A program made the position numbers and the translations under genes. Of a stretch of DNA of 64,000 nucleotides, positions 54,123-64,000 are shown one piece after another. Origin of the DNA: Hoplostethus atlanticus (lineage: Eukaryota > Chordata > Actinopteri > Trachichthyiformes > Trachichthyidae); NCBI GenBank assembly GCA_034670405.1, contig JAXDDX010000001.1, positions 14,652,001 to 14,716,000 on the forward strand, read 5' to 3'. A model generated the notes under the pieces. It made no database searches. It had not been told where the DNA came from and was given only the letters and a program-made list of their open reading frames with translations. The stretch's first letter is position 1. The number at the start of each line of letters is the position of its first letter.

Positions 54123-56979
54123 CTCTCCCGTTGGGGTCAGGGTTCAGAGTTATAACAGGTTTATTACATAATTCATAGCTACTGTAGCTCTGGTCGTGTC
54201 AGTGTTTGCATGTGTGCGTGCACAAACATGCACACACACATGTGTTTGTCCGTGTAAGTGTAAGCAACTGTTTGAGATGGAAAATCGAATTCTGCATCGA
54301 AATCCAACCCAAGGTTTCTCTTAATCGTGACTGTCTCACATGATAGATCATGACAAACTATGGAAGCAAATTGTTTTGTTGACTGCTCAGCTCTTTCTCT
54401 GTGGATCCTATCTTGTAATGAAAACTGGGCACACAGCAAGAGCTGGGCATGAAACAATTACACGTAAATTAATGAACAAATAAACAGCACAAACAATCAA
54501 TGAATCCATTAAGTGGGCCAGTCCCAAGGGAGACTCAGGCACCTGTTACACTACTGACCAATGCCTCCTTCAAAGGAAGAAGACAGTTGATAACTGGCAT
54601 CTTAATCAGTATGAGGATTGGCAATCAATTTGACATTTAACTGTTTGCTATTGATTTTGGCCCAAAAATAGAGGCAAAATTCCCCTACTATACTCTCTCT
54701 TTCTATTAAAAAACGTCCAACTACTCAACACTAGAGGTCTGCAACCCGACAGGGTATGCTTTGATTTTGAGTCGGACCGATTTCTTGGTTCTAGGACATC
54801 GGGTCAGATCGGGTTTGGGCCATAAACTTGTTTTGATATAGTCACGCTAAGAATGCCCATTCAAATCCAATCCATTGTCTCCTATTTTGTTGTGAGTGTG
54901 TCACGTGGATCACACACCTCAAACTAACTGTGACAAAGTTGCGCTGAGGTTAGGTAGCAGTCAGTTTCCATGCTAGCTAAAATGGATGGAAGGAAGATAA
55001 AGAACAAGGAGTAGCTATATGTTGAACCCAAGGAGGACAGAGCTGAAACCTTCTACTGTGGAGCCGATGCGCTTCCTCCATATTGAGAGCAAAAAAAGTG
55101 TCATGATGAGGACATAGGTTACTACTAGGCTATTTGCTGTATGTGTTGTTCTTGGCTTTTTTGAGCTGTCGGAACTAGACTAGACTTTGTCGGGCTGTTT
55201 TTGGATGGTGGCGTAAAGACGTTGGGCACAGGCAGGCTCAATCTGTGGGTGTTATGGAACAACGATGTGTCACCCCTCTATTCCTGGAAAGATTTATTCC
55301 AGTCACAGACCATACCAGCCCATATTCGGCGACCTTCTACGGCAGCCTGGCTTGCCTGTCTATCTCCTTTTAATTCTTCTGTTATTCAAATTCAATTTCC
55401 ACTCTCCCCATAACCTCTCTCTTTTTGCACAGCAAGACTTGCCTTTGATAAGTGGCTGTGGCGTAACAGACGGTTCAGATTAGATATCATTACCTGAAAG
55501 CGTTTTGCTCTGCGCTTTGTAATATACTGTAAGTGGGTTACCCCCACTTACTCCGGGATTGTGGGCATAGGAATGAAACCGGTAGTTAGTCTGCATTAGA
55601 ACAAACAAATCCCAGTTCAGATCGATAAATAAAGCCCTGGAATTGTGAGCAGAGTGTAATTACAAATGTGTATGCACAAACACACACACATCATGAGGCC
55701 TCGACACTCATAATAGAACATAAGTGCAGGGACAGCAGCTCTGTTGAATTCAAATCAAGGAGAGAGAGAGCGAGAAGGGGGGAGAGAGAGGCAGAGAGAG
55801 AGAGTTTAGCAGAGGAAATTCAAGAGAACTAGGATGTCATGTGCCGCCGAGCAATCTGAATAATTGCAAATTGAAACAGTGAGACTATTTCACAAATTGT
55901 CTCTATGTCTGCTCTCTTACTGATGAAAGAAAGAGGTGAATTGAGCTCATGGGCCGGAGATTTGTAAAGCAGTGAAGATAACCTGCCTTTCACTCAGGGG
56001 AGTAGGTAATAAGTTAATGCTATTTGAGATATTTACTCATCCCATTTAAAGTAATGTTTGTGTGTTTCATATAACTAAATGTCTGCTGAGCCACTCTATC
56101 GCCGATTGTTGTACCACAAGAGTGATTCAACCCACGTGTGTCAGGTAAGTCTTTACTGGCGCACAGGAAGTGATTTCCAGCAGCAGCAAACAGCAGTTTG
56201 TTTGGAGTAAATAGAAGAAGAACTAGGTAGTTAGCATGAGCAGCGATAGCCACTGTGGCTGAACAGACAAAGAAAAGAGCGCCGACTACAGAAACTCAAA
56301 CTTCATCAGCAAAAAAAAAAGGAGAAAAACTGTGAAATTATCTCTCTAACCGACTCAATGATCACTTGATCACTGAAATGTTGCCAAAATAAAAAACAAA
56401 ACAAAAATAAAACTATAATCTTGTCGATTACCACTTTATTCAGAATAGAGGACTCGGTTTATGAACAGGTTGAACACACAAGTGGTCCGGCCTTGGGCGT
56501 CAGAGGACAGAATTCAAACACAATCGACCTTCATAAGAGGATTTTGGCCATTTATTTCATGGCCGTTCCATTTGAGTCACATGGAAACAAAATAGAAAAG
56601 CGCACTCAATAACAAGGTCACCAAAAAAATGCAATCAACTGAACTATTGTAGCGAACGTTGTCACTGCCAGCCAAGGAGAGGGTCCCATTATAGTCTACA
56701 CCTGTGACAAACACACTTATATTCCATTTAAAAGATACAATCATGAAATGTTCCAGTGCAGGCACTTTCACACTCGCTTCCCCTCAAACCTGGGATTGTA
56801 TTTGTCTCATAATGGATCAAATGCCTTTAAATGAACCTAATATCAAGGGTAGCAGAGGCAGATGAAGAGGTACCACAAAGCATCAACAATCAGTCCTGAT
56901 ACTGTTTTTAATTTTTAATTTTTTTCAAATTACCCATTTTTACACATACAAACATGTAGTACATGCTCATGCTGTCTCT
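52677..56979. other. intergenic, repeat-derived patches, no gene recognised
   Basis: 4.3 kb with a TCCACACTA/AAAACGCC-type MITE-like patch (about 53,565-53,690), a 60-bp CA array (54,060-54,120) and a possible hAT-like fragment (about 54,735-55,070: GGGTCAGATCGGGTTTGGGC and a short MDGRKIKNKE frame). A GA tract lies at about 55,760-55,803. Confidence 0.4.
54060..54120. repeat. (CA)n/(CACG)n microsatellite
   Basis: A 61-bp CA array interrupted by CACG units. Confidence 0.95.
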
Positions 56980-57320
56980 TTTACATACACTTACGCTTAA
57001 GACATTAAAACTAAAAGAATCACCACTCCAGAGACTTCATGTTACCATACATGTCTTTTGGCAAGTCAGTTAGGATATCTACTTCGTCCAGAATAAAAGT
57101 CATGATCAGAGACAGTTCACTTTAAATTGACAATATCAGAATTCCAGTGGGTCAAAAGGTTTACATGCACCAAGTTCACTGTCTCTTTAAAAAGCCTGGA
57201 AGCTTCCGGAAATTGATGTCATGACTTTAGAAGCTTCGGATTGGCTAATTGTCATTATGGTGTACCTGTGGCTCTATTTTAGGGCCTCCCTTCAGACCCA
57301 GTGTCCCTTTTGCTTGTCAT

Positions 57321-58717
<1,397 letters not shown>

Positions 58718-59108
58718 GAACAAAGTGTGTGTAAACTTTTGACCCACTGGAATTCTGATATTGTCAATTTAAAGTGAAATAAATCTGTCTCTGATCAACT
58801 GTGAGAAAATGACTTTTATTCTGGACGAAGTAGATATCCTAACTGACATGTATGGTAACATGAAGTCTCTGGGGTGGTGATTCTTTTAGTTTGAATGTCT
58901 TAAGCGTAAGTGTACGTAAACTTCCGACCTCAACTGAACGGCGTGTGTTGGCCGGCAGAATTAGCAGAGATTTAATTAGACCTTTCTCACTGGCCAAGAT
59001 TAGCCTCGGAGAGCAGCAACCTTTCAGATAGCGGTAATTAGAAACAGAGGGAGGAGACCTGCAACCATGCCACTCTTAATGCCTCAAAGCTAGAGGAACC
59101 AGGGCGAG

Positions 59109-59145
<37 letters not shown>

Positions 59146-62100
59146 TGACCTGAAGGTGAGGAAGCATTTCTCATGAGGATCATTAAAAACCTACAGCACA
59201 GACATGCAGCACCTGTTGCAGAGGAAACCGACCTGGGCTTTTTCCACCGATAAGGCTCAGTTATTAGCAGTCATTCCCTCATAGGCCTAATTTGAAAAAT
59301 GTGTTTTTTTAAATAAAAGTTGTAAAAATATTCACTTCCCACATTGACCCATTCATGCTCACAAGCTCAGTGTGAGATGTGGTAAGTAATACTTCAGGGC
59401 AGAGCAGAGGCCCAGGGAATTAGCCATAATATACCTTAGTACTGGGGGGGTATCATGAATGAGCAAGAAAGATATAAGCTATACTGCCAGCAAGAGGCAG
59501 CATCCCAACTATTAAGACAATAGAAAGAACTGAAAACGCAGAAACACAGAAACTGAAATCAATACATCAAGAAAGGTCACGTATAATGCAATGCAAGTAA
59601 AACGAGTGATAGTTTTCAGATTTTAATTATTTTCTTCTAATGAGAGTAAATCAATATCTCATCAAAATGCCTTTGCCGCATGCCTTTGATCTTCAGGTAT
59701 TTGATCCGAGCCGCTGCTTGCCTCCTTATTTCTTTGGTCTTTCTCTTTCTCTCTTCCTGTTGCAGCGCTTTTCAAAATGATACATACCAACTGCTATGAC
59801 AGGCTGGAGACCGAACCCTCAATTAAGCATGGTGCTGGGGGTCTTCCCTTCGCTTTCCGATCGTTGTCTCATACGTCTGATGTGAGTTCGCTTACCAACC
59901 CAGTAATTTAGCATTATGTCGATTATATTCATTTGGTGGACAACGTCTTTGTACACAGTGCACATGAGATGGCAGGAATCTGCTTTCTTTCATCTCTAAA
60001 ATGTTTATTCCCGCTAGATATTAGATGTTTAAATGCAACCTTGATGGATTGTGTGGTGTCTAATCTCAATTCAATACATGTAAATAAATGAGACAAGTGA
60101 TAGAAACCACTACTAAAAACAAGATGTATACAAACATATGTATTTCCATCTCCTGCTACCTCTCATATCTTCACACATGACACCATCTTGACTCATTTGT
60201 CATGCGAAGTCCACATGCTGGAAGGAAGTGGACAGACTGGTGTCCCGGCGCCGACACAAACACCTGAACACACTGAAAACCTGGTCAGCTGACAGTGGAC
60301 TTGGTGGAGGAAACACCCCATCCACTCTCCTCATCCACTCTCCTCCTCGAAAATCAATCATTCAGCTGTAAACAGCGGTGGATCATCCCTGGGAACCATC
60401 ATCTGCAATATTCTCAAGTGGTAGAGAATATATGTTGTTGAACGCTGTGATGGACTTCTGAACAAATCCTGGAATGGCCAATCCGTCATCAAGACAATCA
60501 TCACCTCCTCCACTATTATCTGTTTTGGGACTATGTCTGGCTGAGCAGAAGGCAAGTTGCAGCAAATTGACTGGTCTGAGGAGAGTGTCCTTTAAGACAA
60601 CCGTTGCTTGCTACCTGGACGGTCAATTAGCACCACTCTCTTCCCCAGACTCGAAAGGACGGTCAAGACTACCTAACTACCTTGTATTTGTCATTTCTGT
60701 CTTGCATTTGTTGTCACTCTGTGCATCTGAGCCTTGATCCTCGTAAAGGTTTTTAAAGTACTTCAAATGTGATGTCCCACTTTATCACCCTAGCATTTAT
60801 GTATTGACGGTTTTGATCACTTAGTTGTATACAGACATCTATTGTGCCAATTCGTCTGGGTAAATATCTCTTTATCACAGTGATATTGCTATAGTGCCTT
60901 GGCAACTAAGAGGCACTTAATACACTATAAAACGATCATGGTTTACAGCACTTGAGAACATTTCTCCTACAAATTATCTGCCTTCTTTATTGGACAGTAT
61001 CTAATAAAATGAAGTAAAAGTGGTTTATTACAGTGAATCTTCACCTGAGTTTCAAATGTTCACCTCCCACAATCCTCTTCAGAGAGAACTATACATCACT
61101 GAAACAGAACGGAACCTGAAAAAATAAAAAATGAAAAGAAAAAGATATTTTTTCACCGTAGTTGTTTAAGACAAATGGATTTCAGGGGTTTGCTTCTCAA
61201 AAACAACAAGAAAATACACAACAGAGGACAAGACAAAGATGTACTATTTTCAGAATTCCCAAAGTTATGACGGCTTCGATATGAAGAGACAGAAAACGAG
61301 AATTGTAGCGTCAACCTTAACGGGGAGTCTCCTTATACATTTCTATTTATTTCTGCCTTTCCCTTCTTTCAGGTCACATCCTTTGCCTCCATTTCTATCT
61401 ATTTGCTGTGGTTTAGTATAGAATGCTGTGTCAGTATGTGTTCTATTCACGGAGATGTACGACAAATGAAAACAAAGCTAACAGCTAAATAACAACCATA
61501 TTGATCAAATTGATAGCTTTTGTGCTGTCCTCTGTGTATAGCGGTAGTGTCAAATGCCCCCTGTTATAGATCCGCAAGATAAAACGAACAAATGAAATGA
61601 CGGGAAACTGTAAACGTGAGAAAACCTTTACCAGACTTTTCATCATTTAGGAATCACTAAATCGGCGCACGCTCTCCGGAGATCCAGCCTGGGCCGCTCT
61701 TTAAATCCCGTTGGTGTACGGGGAAATAGCGGTTGCAGAGTGGGCCAACATCATGATTCAGTCATTTGTATGAAACATAAGTGCTATTTGTCAGCGGCGG
61801 TGACTGCGGCAAGGCACTCTACATCAAATATCACATCGCTCGTGGGTTTCACGGCTGCATTAACAGCCTCCTAATCGCTTAGAAAAGACCGGTGTTGTTC
61901 TCTCGCTCCGCATCTTCCCGTCAGTTTGTCTACGCTGTACTCTACTTGAAACAATTATCATTTGTGTCTGCCATGCACAGGCCAACACTAACCCACTCTC
62001 TATGGCCCCCCCCCCACACACACATACAATACAGAACATCACAACAAACCTTCCTCACTTCATTACCACTTTAACACCACTAATAGCCTGCAGAACACAA

Positions 62101-62584
62101 AACTAATACACCGATCTGCTAGTGTGTTACCTGAAATGGGTGTCTGCTCTATGCCTTTGTTCCTCTTGGTGGCAGGATTTTTTTTTTTTTTTTAATCATT
62201 TTTACCCCCAGGTGCTTCGAAAACAATCTCACACTTACCCTGCCATTCCCCCCACCCTCGGCTTTTCCATCATTTTCAACTGGGTGTCTCGACTCGACAT
62301 CAAAATAAGACAAATGCAAAGTGTGTTGCCGGGTGACAATTTTCCCCCGTGAATTCAATTTTCCCGATGAATCTTGTAGGATGACGCCGAGTCTGCGGGA
62401 GCATAATGGGATCACGGGAATGGTCACTGTGATCAGCCATTCATCTCCCAGCATGCTCTTTGATAAAAGAATAGCCTGTAATTTCAAGCCAGCATGAGTG
62501 AGATGATGCAAAGGCATAGGAGGCAAAACTATGTTCAGACAGACACGGGACATGTGACAATGTGTGTGTGTGTGCATCCGTGCA

Positions 62585-62586
<2 letters not shown>

Positions 62587-62630
<44 letters not shown>
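62587..62630. repeat. (GT)n microsatellite
   Basis: About 22 GT units. Confidence 0.95.
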
Positions 62631-62631
<1 letters not shown>

Positions 62632-62725
62632 CTCGGCCAGCTGGTGGGGCATCAGCCTGTTGTGGTTAATTTGCTGGACGGGGGTCCAATGCCAACTGAG
62701 CATCTCCTCTTTCACTGCTTCGTTA

Positions 62726-62726
<1 letters not shown>

Positions 62727-62779
<53 letters not shown>
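62727..62779. repeat. (CA)n microsatellite
   Basis: About 26 CA units, only 96 bp from an upstream GT array, so the two can pair as a long hairpin. Confidence 0.95.
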
Positions 62780-62781
<2 letters not shown>

Positions 62782-63024
62782 GGTGTTGTCCCTCCTGCTG
62801 TTTACATGCCCATTCTGGCAAATTGCAGGGGGCAGATTAACATGTTTAATGCACTTGTTGAAGAGGCACTAGGGTGAGCAGCATTGTGGCCATATTAACC
62901 AAGGGCATTACACAGAACACTCCCTAATCTACGCCGCTCTCAAAATAGCGTGTCGCCATCATCTCCGGACATTTCTGCCAACCCCTCGGAGGGATTCATT
63001 TAGTTGGCTTCTCTCTGTCTTTGT

Positions 63025-63027
<3 letters not shown>

Positions 63028-63084
<57 letters not shown>
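63028..63084. repeat. (CT)n microsatellite
   Basis: About 28 CT units. Confidence 0.95.
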
Positions 63085-63091
<7 letters not shown>

Positions 63092-64000
63092 GCAGAGTAC
63101 ACACACAAAGTCAAGTTGTTCAGAACAACGGTGGCTCCTGATGAAAACCCAGGGGAAGAGAGCTGGGAATTGCTTTCATTTTGTTAAAGACGGGGGCCAT
63201 TCTTTTCTTTTGTGTTCAGCACAACCAGGCACAGCTGTTTGCCCAATTCAATACCAACATTTTTTACAAATGGATTTTCCTCCTTTCCCCCACCCCCACA
63301 AACCACACTTTTTTTGGGGACTGTGTGCACAGTTGTAATGTATGTTTGCTCCAGCTCACCGGAGAGGCAAGGCGAAGATTGGAACGTAATTGCAGGTAGA
63401 TGACGACGCATCTACCGGTGATTGCATTCTCATCAGGAGAGACATGCAGAGCGCAGATTACTACATGCATTCAAATAGGCACATACAGTAACTCTGATGG
63501 CTACAAGTCTCACGCTGAATAACAAATCCCGTGCAATTTTGCTGCGTCTTGTGTTGCGTTCAGTTGTGCTGATCTGTACATCTTTTCAAACAATGAACAT
63601 TTGAAACCACTTTTGGTCCTCTTTTAAAGCTAAACATAGCACAGAGCCCCAGAGCATGAATGGGTGTTATATACACGCAGACGTACATGCAGAGAGAAAT
63701 AAATAGCAAATATTTAATAATTGGCTTGTTTGCAAGCTGAGACTGGAGAAAGAGTGCTGCAGGTTTGGATTGCTCTTTGTAAATTGTACCTGAAGGAGAA
63801 AGAAAGATACAGGAGATAAAACAAAACTTGGCACTTCAGTCACCGCCGGTTTATAATTACAGCTCATGAACGATAATGGGGAACATATTTTCCCCCCAAA
63901 ATGAGAGAGAGAGCATTTTCATCTTGGAATTGTAATTTAAAAGTGATCAATAAAGTTTAATCTTTTTTCCCCACCCTCATTAATAACTATCAAAGATTAC

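Larger units (their letters stand above)
58937..64000. other. intergenic, microsatellite-rich, no gene recognised
   Basis: 5 kb. It contains (GT)n at about 59,110-59,143, an unidentified repeat-like stretch around 60,210-60,740, and three large arrays at 62,587-63,084. Non-repetitive segments at about 61,640-61,900, 62,335-62,510 and 62,870-63,000 look like ordinary unique sequence and may be regulatory, without proof. Confidence 0.4.

Noticed and set aside
54735..55070. hAT transposase fragment
   Set aside because: Direct evidence is limited to a GGGTCAGATCGGG-type end and a ten-residue frame; too weak for a separate element call.
62149..62778. 209-codon minus-strand frame with Cys/Val and Thr/His repeats
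   Set aside because: It is created by two microsatellites, which stay open in several frames.

Overview
The window is vertebrate nuclear DNA, almost certainly from a teleost fish. The genes have short exons with canonical GT-AG introns. CA/GT and CT microsatellites are dense, and the mobile-element remnants are of fish type: Sleeping Beauty-like Tc1 elements, hAT foldback MITEs, L2-type LINE 3' ends and a tRNA-headed SINE. The species cannot be told from the sequence. No prokaryotic operon, CRISPR array, rRNA gene or intact tRNA gene is visible.

Two protein-coding genes are well supported, arranged head to head. The first, on the minus strand from about 22.5 kb leftward past position 1, encodes a type IB DNA topoisomerase (TOP1/TOP1MT family). 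I place 14 coding exons and one probable non-coding first exon. The last four exons expected for the family, which carry the catalytic His and Tyr, lie beyond the left edge. Core exon lengths and phases match the 13-exon motif shared by vertebrate nuclear and mitochondrial TOP1 genes. The protein has a lysine-rich, nuclear-type N-terminus, but several core residues resemble TOP1MT, so the paralogue is left open. One reading-phase gap between two N-terminal exons implies an unseen small exon.

The second gene, on the plus strand at 25,104-37,551, is a complete five-exon malonyl-CoA decarboxylase gene (mlycd, 504 codons plus stop). It has a mitochondrial presequence, a second in-frame Met in strong start context, both catalytic residues (Ser336 and His434, by homology) and a C-terminal SKL peroxisome signal. 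This is the organisation needed for delivery to mitochondria, cytosol and peroxisomes.

The introns hold most of the recognisable transposon debris left of 37.5 kb: two rearranged Tc1-like remnants, a Harbinger-type SANT/Myb fragment, three hAT MITE copies (one with a perfect 8-bp target duplication) and two L2-like LINE fragments in opposite orientation. The right part (37.6-64 kb) has no convincing exon. It contains microsatellites, LINE/SINE-type repeats, a second Harbinger-type fragment, a 693-bp foldback element with arms of about 280-300 bp, and a Sleeping Beauty-like Tc1 element whose dead transposase gene is split by a SINE-like insertion. No new multi-gene system was found; the most useful leads are the topoisomerase paralogue identity, the missing exon and the structured repeats.
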